A stretch of 64,000 nt of DNA. Origin: Lotus japonicus (lineage: Eukaryota > Streptophyta > Magnoliopsida > Fabales > Fabaceae). The translations under genes were made by a program, and so were the position numbers. A model generated the notes under the pieces. That model saw only the letters and a list, made by a program, of their open reading frames with translations, was not told where the DNA came from and ran no database searches. Where the stretch lies: contig NC_080042.1 of NCBI RefSeq assembly GCF_012489685.1, forward strand, positions 57,207,069-57,271,068. The letters run 5' to 3'. Shown here piece by piece: positions 34,181 to 44,930 of this stretch; position 1 is the stretch's first letter, and each line of letters starts with the position of its first letter.

Positions 34181-36190
34181 TCTCAACAGACATATAATCA
34201 TCCTAATATCTAACAATCCATTATTGTCATTTCTTTCCTTAAAACTTTCCTCACTCAAGCCAATTCACACTTACTGAAATCCTTAATACTTCACACAAAT
34301 CGAGACTTATCCTCTAGAAGATCAACTTATAAATATACCTCAAGGGACTTAACTAGTCATTTTATCATCCGATCCTTCAACCTCCCGAGATTTAACTGTT
34401 ATCGTAACCACTAACACCACTAAATCTCTTAAGCGTACATGAATCTCAGCTCACTAGGTCAACCTTAGCCCTAGGATTCTCATTCAACTTAGTAAAATTC
34501 ACTTGTTAACCCTAGTATGCATCCTCAAAATCCATAACAAAGTTCCATTCACTCTTAGACTCTAAGAACTTGTCCAAATATGATATCTCAAGTTTTCATC
34601 TTAATACTAACACTTTCCTTTCTGTAACTTGATCACCATCTCGTCAATCAACTTTTTAATCTCCCAATCAAATTCTGACAAACTCCGAGTCCTACGCACT
34701 TTAGACAAGAATTCATAGACTTAAAACCTAAACCTTCACCAAGTTTGGACCTCTAATGGCCTTTAATTCTTCAATACTTCTTAAATGAATATCCATTTCT
34801 TAAAACTATAACTCCTTCACTTACCCAAACGACCTGACAAGTGTCGTCATGCTTCCACATTCACAACTTGGTCCTGATATTCGCAATCATAACTTATTAT
34901 GCTAACATCATTCAAATCTTATCACATGGCTCATTATGTCAGCAACCTCAATGGATTTAACCCGAAACTCATCTTCAGGTCTTCAATCTTCTAAGATTCA
35001 ACTTCTATTGTCACACCTACAACCATAAGATCTCCTACTCGTACGTGATTCTCAACTCTCGAGGTCAATCTTAACTTCAAGATTTCAATCTAGCTTAGTA
35101 AATCTCACTTAGTAATCTTAGCATATTTCTTTGGAATCCATATCAACAACCTCAAGTATTCAACTTATGCTAAAACTTTCTTTCTCCAACTTAATCATTC
35201 CCGAATCAATTCAACACTTAGTCACTCCAGCAACACCTGGCAATTCTCCAAGTCTTACACATTCAAGTTAAAATTCATGGGCTTAAAAAAAATCTAAATT
35301 TTACCTAGTTTGCATCGGTAATGTCCTTTAACACTTCAACACTTTTCAAGTGAACATTCATCTCTTAAGACTATAATGTCCCCACAATACATCAAGCGCT
35401 CAGCAAAACTTATTCTTCGAATTCGACTACAACAATCTAGTTCAGAGTTAATTCCTCTCAATCTTGTTATCATCAAGTAATCATCTATAACCTGATATTA
35501 AATCCAACCTATTTAGTCTCTAACAATTCCACTCAGAAATCACATAACCTATGACTTCATAACTTCCGAGAAAATACTTAATATTTTTCCAACATTAAAT
35601 CTCTTGACTTAGTCTACCTCTACTTGGAGTAATCACATGGACTAACCACTTAATGTCTACACGACAATCATTAACTTCCAAAATTTAAATCTTAATCTTT
35701 TACAATCAAGTGCTTAACACGAACTTTCCACCCAAATCCGACTAATCCTCGATCAATTCAAATTCATCTTACACATCCTTCTATCAAAGTCCATTACCAG
35801 CTGTGATTCCGAATATCACCCCTCAATATTAAGTTCATCAAGCCTAATACATCGAAGGTGAAAATTTAGAAAAACCCACTGGAACAGTCAATGTGTTCCT
35901 ATCGTCCAGTAGTCACAATTATCCCGGCATCCAATCCTTAACGGTCCCGCTACGGAACTACGCACCCTTGACATAACCCATATTTTACCCATAAGGATTC
36001 TATACAAGATTCACTATTTAGTTCTAGCTCCCACCTAAACGCATCGATATAAAACAACTCACTAAGCTCAGCGTGTTATTCGAAGCCTCGTGTAACTTCT
36101 ATAGTTAAAACACGAGCAGCAGTCAAATATATTCTTAGTAGGTGTAATAACTATAAGGTCAAAGCTTAGTGGTAAAAGCAAGTTCAGGCG
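34181..36190. other. Non-coding filler of element A with a diverged tandem duplication
   Basis: About 2 kb with no open frame and no recognisable pol motif. About 34370-34815 and 34985-35385 are diverged copies of one another. Shared landmarks are GATTTAACTGTTATCGTAACC against GATTCAACTTCTATTGTCAC, CTTAGTAAAATTCACTTGTTAA against CTTAGTAAATCTCACTTAGTAA, and the CTTTAA(T/C)(T/A)CTTCAA(T/C)AC motif. The offset is about 570-605 bases. The rest shows nothing I recognise. Confidence 0.55.
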
Positions 36191-36201
36191 TGTTGCACAC
36201 G

Positions 36202-37383
36202 CTACGGGGGTAACGAAGGGTATACTATACTAGAATGAGAAAGAACGGTTAGAAAGTTACCATCGTTCTTGCGCTCTCCTCTGACTAATCCATCATCTCC
36301 CTCGCCGCACAAGACATAAACTCTTCCTCGTGCAGCAGGATGTCTTCCTCTCACCGTATGCACAGATGGCTCAACCTTGGTTACATTGCAATCCTTGGCT
36401 TGATGCCCCCGGCGATTGCAGTTGAAACATAGAGGTCTCCCGTCTGGACACTTGTTAGTGTAGTGCCCCACCTTCCTGCACCTGTAACACGTTACTCCTT
36501 GGCCCGAAGTCTTGTTTCCTGTTCCTCCGGTAGAATTTATGGGCTTATACTGCCCCGAGGTAAAACCTTCCCCCAGAGGACGTTGATACGGCTTCTTCTG
36601 TTGGAATCTCTCTTTCCTTTGATTATTCTGAAAGTTCGACCTCATTGGTCCCCCAGTGCCTGTTCTATTCATCCTCTTGTTCTTCATAAGCTCAACTTCA
36701 GTTGCCTTCTCGACCAAAGCTTGAAATCGTACAATCCCTAGCGGCCTCACCGAATCTTCGATGTCAGCTCGTAGTCCGTTAATAAACCTCTTGCACATAT
36801 AGCGCTCGTCCACATGGTCATTGAAAAATTGGAAGTGCTTTGCCAATGATTCCAGTTTGGAAGCATACTTAGGTATGGTCATGCTCCCTTGACAAAGAGT
36901 CAGAAATTGCGCTTCCCTTTCATCTCGGGCACTAGTCGGACAGTACTTGTCTAGGAACGCAGTTCGAAACGAGTTCCAGTTTACCACCTCGTTATTGGCC
37001 TCCATAATCCCTCTGGTACCCCTCCACCAGTACTCAGCATCTCCTAGTAGTAGATAGGTGGCAAGGCCCACCTTAGCTCCTTCGGTGGTATGCAGTACCC
37101 CAAAAATCTTCTCAATCTCTTGGATCCATAGATCCGCTCTGTCTGGGTCAGTCCGACCCGTGAACTTGGGCGGATCCTGTCGCCAGAAATCAGTCAGCCC
37201 CCTATTCTGGTCTAGGGTTACCTCCCTCTCACGCTTATGTCGCTCACGTTCAACCTTGTCAGCACGCCACTGAGCGTTCTCCGCAGTTTGATTTGTCATT
37301 GCCTGGGCCATAACAGTCATTGCCCCAGTGAGTTGGTTCATGTTACCATGTTCTCTGTTCGTCAAGCAGACAGTAAGTACCAA
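36202..37383 (-). CDS. Gag of element A, truncated in protease
   Basis: 393 codons. The natural start is probably the Met of MNQLTGAMTVMAQAMTNQ, slightly inside. The retrotransposon gag core runs DFWRQDPPKFTGRTDPDRAD, YLLLGDAEYWWRG, FRTAFLDKYCPTSARDE and MTIPKYASKLESLAKHFQFF. Two CCHC zinc knuckles follow: CYRCRKVGHYTNKC and CFNCNRRGHQAKDC. After ARGRVYVLCGEGDDG, where the protease should start, the sequence diverges and soon stops. Gag forms particles and binds element RNA. The gag core has no internal stop, which is unusual here and fits a fairly young element. Confidence 0.9.
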   Translation of the reverse strand: MVLTVCLTNREHGNMNQLTGAMTVMAQAMTNQTAENAQWRADKVERERHKREREVTLDQNRGLTDFWRQDPPKFTGRTDPDRADLWIQEIEKIFGVLHTTEGAKVGLATYLLLGDAEYWWRGTRGIMEANNEVVNWNSFRTAFLDKYCPTSARDEREAQFLTLCQGSMTIPKYASKLESLAKHFQFFNDHVDERYMCKRFINGLRADIEDSVRPLGIVRFQALVEKATEVELMKNKRMNRTGTGGPMRSNFQNNQRKERFQQKKPYQRPLGEGFTSGQYKPINSTGGTGNKTSGQGVTCYRCRKVGHYTNKCPDGRPLCFNCNRRGHQAKDCNVTKVEPSVHTVRGRHPAARGRVYVLCGEGDDGLVRGERKNDGNFLTVLSHSSIVYPSLPP

Positions 37384-37546
37384 TCATAAGATAGTATTAT
37401 GCATAGCTATACAATATGATTAGGTAGGTACTTCAATCAATTAAAGCGAAAATCGCTTGGCAGACAATCAAGTTTTTACTCTTTGCAGAGTCACACAACC
37501 TAGCACAGAAGACCTATTCCCCAAAGACTCCCGAAAGACTCGTCAA

Positions 37547-37558
37547 GCTCTGATACCA
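37547..37558 (-). other. Primer-binding site of element A (initiator Met tRNA)
   Basis: The minus strand reads TGGTATCAGAGC three bases inside the LTR end ...GGGGTGTTACA. It fixes the 5' side of the element. Confidence 0.92.
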
Positions 37559-37561
37559 CAA

Positions 37562-40500
37562 TGTAACACCCCGATTTCGGTGGCGTCACTTTAGTAACAC
37601 AAAAATAAAATAAAGGGAAAAAGCAGGTATTTTTTTTTCGTTTTGTTTAAATAAAAGACTTGTCAAAATAAAGACTTAACCCAATCGCGATTAACAGCGA
37701 TTAATATAGAATACAAGCACAGCCCTCGCTGCAACTCAAAACATCGTCACGAGTGTCCTCAAGTGACGGAAAGTAACATCAAATAACTAAAGGTATTGCC
37801 CAACGGCAAACAAGTGCGACCCATAGATAGAGTCATGAGTTTTATAAATACAGTCTTCCAAGAAAGTAAGTCAGCCCAAAACGGCCTCCAAAAAGACTTC
37901 CTACGTCCGACTACTCCATGCGATTCCCATCTACGGAGAACCACACCGAAAAGCAATCTGTCGGAAACTACCCTGTCCCAAAAGTACAATTGACGAATAA
38001 GAGCTATGACACTAACACCCAACCTTAGTAGGCTCTAAACACCCATACCCTAAACTTCCATCATCGACCCTCATCTGGTCATGCATTCAGTCCGGGTCCT
38101 CGTCGAAAGCTTCAGTACTGGTCATTACGCTCCTGGTCCTCCTCGAGTGATGAATCATCACGAATCGACTGACGGACGCCTGGCAGCAGGCCGACCGCCC
38201 AAACACAAACATGCAACCAAAGCCAAGGCGTTAAGGTCAACTCACGGAATACAATAGATATACAAACAACATGTAATAAAGGGGGTATATACTTATATTG
38301 GTTCTCAGTTGCCTATCTTAAGGTATATACTTAGCATGTTATCAAGGCTCTAATAAACAATTCGATATCTGCTATCTCAACAATTCAATAAACAATTACT
38401 CAACAATTCAATATGGGTGCATGTATGCATGCAATGTCAACTCAAGAGATGTTCCCAACAAATAGGCATGTCAAGTCGATCCAACCCATCGGGTTGAACA
38501 TACGGACTCGCACACGCAACTCCCACAATTAGGCATGTCAAGTCGATCCAACCCATCGGGTTGAACATACGGACTCGCACACGCAACAGATGACAACGCC
38601 AAGTCGGTTCACACAAAAGAGTCGAACATACGGACGTTGCGCGTGTCCAACGACTACCGCCGAATCGATCCAATCCATTGAATGAACATACGGATCCGCG
38701 CGTGTCGAAAGGTTATCGCTGAATCGATCCAATCCCTCGGATTGAACATACGGATTCACGCGAGTTAAAATGGCGATCGCTGAATCGATCCAAACCATCG
38801 GATTGAACATACGGACTCACGCGTGCCTGAGTGACTACCGCCGAATCGATCCAATCCATCGGACTGAATATACGGACTCGCGCGTGTCAAACAATTATTG
38901 CCGAATCGGTCCAACCCGTCGGGTTTGGACATACGGATTCGCGCCGCAAAGTCGAAGATACACTCTTGGTGTTCTTCGTGAAGGCCCAGTCTTTTGACCG
39001 TCCCAAACCCCAAACGTATGCATATTGCAATATGGTTAACCAAACATCGAATCGTCCTCACATGTACGAGTTTAACCACAAATCTCAATTTAAAAGGACT
39101 CGAAGGTCAAAGTCGACTTTGCGACTAGGCTGTGAAAAGCCGGAGCACATATTGCACTCAGTGACATTTCCATGGTCACTATGGTTCATCCCCGTGACGA
39201 CCATCAAATCATCTCAAGTTCAAGACTTTTCAACTATTTCCCGTTTTTCACAATCATTTCCAAGTCTTAAGTTTCCCCAAAGGTCTCGTTAGTTAATCAA
39301 AGCATTTCAAGTTGAGTTAATCAAGTTATGAGGTTTATTATCGAAACCCAAGTTCCATAAGTTCTCAAGTTCCAAATTCCAACTATTCAAATTTTCCCAA
39401 ATTCCCCAAATATAATCCCCGGGAAAAGTCTAAGTATTCCAAAGAGGGCTAGATCTCAGACCTCAGGTCAGGACCTGCCTAGGGTTATTCTTTCAACCTG
39501 AAAGATCAACAACATCAACTCAAATGTCCTACGCTCCGCAATCGTGTCAACACGCACAATTCGATATCAATTCAACAATATTCAGCTCTAAAGAGCGATG
39601 CATTAATAATATGGTGCGGAAATCATAAGACAGAAACCAGTAAATGGCCGAAGCCTCTCAGAAAACGGCCGAGGCCTCCAGAAAATATTTCGCAGTTCAA
39701 AGCGATAAACAATATCCAATTCCAAGCAATATTCAATATCAAGCAATATTCAAGTCGAATTTATCGACGCCTATAAATCAATAGCTAGTAAGTAAGTTGC
39801 CCTAACCTCGAGTTGTTCTAGTCTCGCGGTGCAGGTCTCGCTCACAAGCTTGTTCAGTCAAGCCCAAGGTTTCCACAAACGAACCTTAGAGCAAACAAAG
39901 CAAAAATCAATCAAATTAAGTCGATATAATCAAAACAATACTAACTAAAGTTAGACAAAGCTCAAGAAGCTTCAGAGTACAACATCTAGGCACGAATGAA
40001 AGGGCTTTCCCCGAATGGATGAGTTTTGACTCGATTCAAGTTTTGTACAAAAACACTTTATTCGCTAAAACGTGCATAACTCGAGCTACAGAACTCGGAA
40101 TGACACGAAACCAACGCCAAAATTTCGACAACGGAGAGAGCTACGCTATAACTCAGGTCATTCTGACCCAAAAATTATTTTTGGACACGGTACCATGGCA
40201 TATAAGTTTCGGCCACTATCAAAATAGGGTTTCCCGAACTTTTTCTTCGATCTAATTTAATTCCTAGGTATTCTTAGGCGATATCTAGGCTAGGGAAACT
40301 CTCAGAAAAATTATCGGATCGAAAACTGTCGCAGGGGTATTTTGGTCAATATTTTTAGCTCAGAATTTCAAAATTGGAATTTCGAAAAACAAATTTGATG
40401 GGGATGTCACCAACGACGTTTATGACAACTAACCCTACTGACACTAAGCTAAGTCGAGAGTTTTAAACCGAAAGAACGAAACTTTGGCTCAAAATGGGTT

Positions 40501-42036
40501 TTTCAAGCAGAATTGGAATTCGGCGGCATTTCGGCAAGATTCAACAGAAAACAACCAGATATTCATGCTGTTGGGCATGTAGGCAATAAGTTTAGACACT
40601 GAAATCAAGTTATTTTGACAGTTTTACAAAAAGCTCAAAACTTTGAGCACAGAAAAACATAGAGAAAAACGACGGAATTGACGATCAGAAGTAAGGAATA
40701 ACATCTATACCTCGAGGTCTACGCGTAGCAACTGTCAGTGAGTCGATCAGGCAAGAAACGGCGAAAAACTTCTTCTCCCTCTCTCCCTTTGTGCTCGCGG
40801 GTTTGGTGCTTGAAGGGTGATGAGAATATTGGCATGGTGATGAATGACTATGGTGCGGGGTCGTTGGTTGCAACAAGGAAAAATGAAGAAGAAATTGGTG
40901 ATGAGAAGAATTAGAAGGCATGGTGTGCGTGTTGTTGCTGCAGCAAGAAGAACAAGAAAAAAGAAAACAAGAAAGAAAGATCAGATGCTTGTGCGTGAAA
41001 AGGAAAGGAATTGAGTTTCCTTATATATATGTTTGTGGCTTTGTTCATTGCCTTGTCTGATGGTGTTCAGGGGCTTGGAAAATATATTAACATGTGGTGG
41101 GGCAAAGCTGGAGGGACGTGGAGTGATAAGGTTGGATTGATATTTTGAAAAGATATTTTTAAAATTGGTATGAATTGATTTAGACACCAAATGATTTAGC
41201 TCATAGAATTAAAGGAAAAATATAAAGGTGATATATTATTGTACCAAAAATTATGAGGAGTTTAGTGAAATGATAAAATATAAATTAGGATCACTTTGAG
41301 CAAATTAAAATGTTCAATGGACAAAGAAATGAGTAAGAATTAAGATAGAGAATAATTGTTAGACAATTAGAATAAATATGACGTTGTCATATTATGCAAT
41401 TTAAGCTAAGTATCCTTCCATAGAAGGTCGATACTTGCTCCGGGTTCATTTTAAATGAGGAAATGACTTGAACGCAGTCTGCTTCAAAATAAACAGCAGA
41501 ACTACTTTTTGCAATTGACGTCGGATGAGAAAGTTTCCTTCTGAGGAAAGATTAGAAACATCGAAAGAAATAGGTGTACGCGTGTGGAATCTTCGTTTGA
41601 AGCTCCGAATAGAAAAAACCTTCATTGACAGCTTAATTTAAAGTTCTTGAGCTATCAGGGATTTAGTTTCGGCAAACTTCCGAGAATTGGAATTTGACGT
41701 TCGTACGTTCCAGGGTTTCGTATCGAAACGCTTGTCATGGAAAGGATTAAGAGAAATTCTAATATTCCTCTGAAGATTTTTGGAATTAGTTCCTATAGTT
41801 CTTTAAGGGTAATTTAATCGTTTACTAACGCTCTTGCCCTAGGCGTATGCGTATAAGAGTCACACTATAACTTATATCGATTTGAATACTATTCTTAGCC
41901 TTTTCCTGAACTTTCTCCTTCATAAGTTCATTCCATTCGATAAACACTTGTTCAGGTTTCCTTCGCGATACATCGAAACCTAATCGTGAATATGAATTTA
42001 ATTAATTTATTCCAAGCTTAAAACTTGGGTCTCACA
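37562..42036 (-). repeat. 5' LTR of element A
   Basis: 4475 bases, uninterrupted partner of 25413-33985. On the minus strand it starts TGTGAGACCCAAGTTTTAAG and ends GGGGTGTTACA. The minus-strand frame near 38170-38090 ends with RDDSSLEEDQERNDQ, an acidic tail that may be the worn remnant of the LTR-embedded ORF seen in B and D. Confidence 0.92.
38464..38955. repeat. Minisatellite array in the 5' LTR of element A
   Basis: The same array as 30321-30870 but with two, not three, of the 67-base AGGCATGTCAAGTCG units (38464 and 38531); the remaining units correspond one to one. Confidence 0.92.
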
Positions 42037-42041
42037 TATGT

Positions 42042-43527
42042 AATCAGAAGAGTTGAAGCTCCTACCAGAGTTACTCGGTCTACAGTACGATCATCAAGTA
42101 AGTCTGCTGTCATTGATACTGATGATGATTTAAATTCACTTGATGCACTCTCAATTTCTGCACTCCTTAACTGCACTTCCAACCCACTCACTCCTATTCC
42201 CGAGTCTCAACCAGCTGAACAAACCATTTCTCCACCCACTTCACCTAGGTCTTCATTTTTCCAACCTTCCCCACAAGAAGCACCTCTTTGGAACATGCTT
42301 CAAACTCCAAAACCTTCTGAACCTACTTCACCCATAACCATCCAATACAACCCACAAACTTCTGAACCCATTATTCTCGAACAGTCTGAACCTGAACCCA
42401 GAACTTCTGATCACTCTGTCCCCAGAGCATCAGAACGTCCTGTTCGCAGAACCAATGATACAGAATCCACAACACCTTGTCCCTCTGTATCTTTTCCTAC
42501 CAATGTTGTTGACTCATCACCCTCCAATAACTCTGAATCTGTTCGCAAATTTGTTCAAATTGCGAAAGAAAAAGAGTCTATCATTCCTAAGTACTATCAC
42601 ACTGTACCCAGCCCTAGGAAATACCCTGGACCTAGACCAGAACGTCTGGTTGACCCAGATCATCCTATATCGGTTTTCCCTCTGAATGCAGCAGACCCTT
42701 TAGCTCAACCTGTTCAACCAGAACAAGAGAACTCATAATCTAACCACTCTTCGGTTAGATCCCCACACCCTCAGGTTGAAACCTCTGAACCAAACCTTGA
42801 GACCCACATTTCAAATGACCAAACCTCAGATGTTGGTTCTCCTCAAGGTGCTTCTGAGGCCAATAGCAGCAATCACCCCACTTCTCCTGAAACCAATCTT
42901 TCCATCGTTCCCTTTACCTACCTCAAGCCAAACACCCTCCTTGAGTGCATCAGTGTGTTTAATCATGAAGCATCACTGATGATTCGCAATATCCAAGGTG
43001 ACACTAACCTAAGTGAGGATCCTGACTCTGTTGCTGAGGAATGGAATCGTCTGAGTGATTGGTTAATTGCTCAAGTTCCTTCTATGATGAGTCTTCTCAC
43101 TGCGGAAAGGGATCAGAGGATTGAGGCTGCTAGGCAGCGTTTCAACAGAAGAGTGATTCTGCATGAACATCAGCTGAGAAGTAAGTTACTTGAAGCTGTT
43201 GAGGAAGCCAGAAGAAAGAAAGAACAAGCAGAAGAAGTTGCTCGTCAAGAGGCTGAAAGAATTGCAAATGCAAAGTTAGAAGTTGAAAGGCTAGAAGCTG
43301 AAGCTGAAGCTCTCAGATGTCAAGCACTTGCTCCAGTGCCTTTCACACCTGCTGATTCTCATTCAACTCAAGCTCCTCACCCTGCTCAGGATGTTCCCTC
43401 TACTTCTACACAGCCAAGCTCTTCCAGACTTGACATTTTGGAACAACGTCTCAACTCTCATGAGACTCTCCTGATCGAAATGAATCGGGCACTTCAAGAA
43501 CTTCTGCGTCGCACTACCAAGCCGTAG
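42042..43527 (+). pseudogene. Extra 3' ORF of copia F, C-terminal part
   Basis: Continues the 24049-25412 frame after element A (VIRRVEAPTRVTRSTVRSSS). It is a proline- and serine-rich region (PESQPAEQTISPPTSPR) up to a stop at 42736-42738, then reopens in the same frame to 43527. The last part (42955-43527) has IRNIQGDTNLSEDPDSVAEE, a long alanine- and glutamate-rich coiled coil (about 43120-43320, with EEARRKKEQAEEVARQEAER), a linker and a short C-terminal helix ending LLRRTTKP. Proline-rich centre and coiled-coil tail match the described layout of SIRE-type third ORFs. Apart from the single TAA the frame is clean. Confidence 0.75.
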
Positions 43528-43686
43528 TTCTTAGGATTTCTTTTGTTTTTCCTTCCGTATTTTATTTTTTTTGTTTTCCTCACTTTAAGATATTTGCATT
43601 ATGTGTTATACTTGTTTATTGTTTCTTATTGCATTATTTATGACATATGTTTGCAAAACCCTTTTTTATTCATATATAAATCATTA

Positions 43687-43770
43687 CATCATACATTTTC
43701 CCTATCTAGAATGGAGGATCCTTCCTCACATCATACATTTTCCCTATCTAGAATGGAGGATCCTTCCTCA
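43687..43770. repeat. 42-base perfect tandem duplication
   Basis: CATCATACATTTTCCCTATC plus TAGAATGGAGGATCCTTCCTCA occurs twice in direct succession with no difference. It overlaps the 3' end of the antisense ORF, whose stop lies in the second copy. Perfect identity points to a recent slip. Confidence 0.97.
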
Positions 43771-44140
43771 TTCTTCTGCATTCCTGGCGCTGCTTCACTC
43801 TTTCCCTCTCCAGACGATCCAATGTATATTCTATGTTGCCGAGCCTGATGCTCAGCTCATTCTTCTCCAGACTATCCTCTATTGTCTTGAGCCTCCCTTC
43901 CACTATTTCCTTCTCCTTCAGCAGATTCAGCTCAAGCTGGCACAGCTCCTGAATCTCCTCCACGAAGTTGAGGAATTCTTTCAGATCTTTCTCCAACTCT
44001 GGACCAAGATCCTCTTCCAGCATTGTCTTCGTCAGCTCTTGAATGGTTCTTGTACCATCAGGATGTCTAACATTGAGGAACATATCTTCCTCGAAAGCTT
44101 TCCTTCTAAGCTCTTCTAATGCAATCATGTATGATGCCAT
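43748..44140 (-). CDS. Antisense coiled-coil ORF of copia F, 130 residues
   Basis: Intact frame opposite to the copia genes, between the extra ORF and the 3' LTR. It begins MASYMIALEELRRKAFEEDM and then FLNVRHPDGTRTIQELTK. From about residue 45 it is almost continuous charged helix (EKDLKEFLNFVEEIQEL, KEIVEGRLKTIEDSLEKNE, RLGNIEYTLDRLERERVKQ), predicted coiled coil. A TATA box on the same strand lies about 55 bases before the ATG. There is no signal peptide or membrane segment. I do not recognise the protein. Intact coding in an otherwise crippled element, plus a promoter, suggests it is or was expressed independently. Confidence 0.6.
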   Translation of the reverse strand: MASYMIALEELRRKAFEEDMFLNVRHPDGTRTIQELTKTMLEEDLGPELEKDLKEFLNFVEEIQELCQLELNLLKEKEIVEGRLKTIEDSLEKNELSIRLGNIEYTLDRLERERVKQRQECRRMRKDPPF

Positions 44141-44191
44141 TTTCTTATACTTGGAATTAATCGAGTTGTGAAGCTTCCTTCGTTCCTAATC

Positions 44192-44203
44192 GCCTTATAT
44201 AAG
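44192..44203 (-). promoter_or_regulatory. TATA box for the antisense coiled-coil ORF
   Basis: The minus strand reads GCTTATATAAGG, about 55 bases upstream of the ATG at 44140. Transcription would start near 44165-44170, leaving a very short leader. Position and sequence fit a plant TATA box; activity is inferred. Confidence 0.5.
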
Positions 44204-44917
44204 CTTCATTTTCTCTCTGAAAGTTATTGCTCCTACAGTTTCCCGAGGTTAAGTCCTTGGCAACTAACGCTTCTCTTTACTCCCGTGGCCGGCAGTAAAC
44301 GTTCTCCTTTCGCATTAATATCTTTCTTTAATTCCCCAATTTCTCCTTCATGCATATTTTTTATTTCTTTTAAACTTAGACCTTCTCTAAGGGGGAGTAC
44401 CTTGTACTTCAAGCTAAGTTTTTCAAACCCCATGCTTTTTGCTTATGACAAAAAGGTGGAGTACAACCCAGTTTTTTGATGTGTAAGCTGTGTTAGTGTG
44501 ATTTATTTTTCTTTTGGAGAATTTAAGAGTTCCACCTTTATGACCATAGATGTGTCACTGGGCAAATACAAGGAATACATTTCACTTCTTCTGAAGTGAT
44601 ATTAGTTTGACTCCGATACCCAAGTCTGTTGACTCTGAATACTTATGCGCTCTGATTATTCCAATTCATCTATGCCATAAGTTTTTTACTCTGAACTCTT
44701 ATATTATTTAGCTCAGAATCTAGACACTACTAACGTTTTCATTAAGTCTTAGATTTAAGGGGAGCTAAGCTCAGAATCAAGCAGTGACTTGAATTCAGAA
44801 TGAGCAAAATAAACTATTCACATCAGGATAAGTCTTACTCTATTTCTCTAAACTCTGAGTGAATTCAGTTTATTGTTTAAGAATTGTTCATCAAAATACT
44901 TAGTTTTGTCATCATCA

Positions 44918-44930
44918 AAAAGGGGGAGAT
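44918..44930 (+). other. Polypurine tract of copia F
   Basis: AAAAGGGGGAGAT abuts the TG of the 3' LTR. It is the second-strand primer site typical of copia elements of this group. Confidence 0.9.

Larger units (their letters stand above)
25413..42036 (-). mobile_element. Gypsy chromovirus-like element 'A', gag-only, with 4.5-kb LTRs
   Basis: Minus strand. The 5' LTR is 42036-37562, followed by the primer site TGGTATCAGAGC (37558-37547), gag (37383-36202), about 2 kb of non-coding DNA, a scrap of the pol end (34170-33986) and a 3' LTR at 33985-25413 that itself carries solo LTR B. The target duplication is 25408-25412 GATGT against 42037-42041 TATGT, one mismatch. The initiator-Met primer site, zinc-knuckle gag and CCCGA...GGGTGTTACA terminus fit the Tekay/Del-like chromovirus side of gypsy. 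With no protease, RT or integrase it must use partners. Confidence 0.85.

Noticed and set aside
44168..44479. 103-residue plus-strand frame downstream of the antisense ORF's start
   Set aside because: No motif; overlaps the promoter region of the antisense ORF and has poor codon character.
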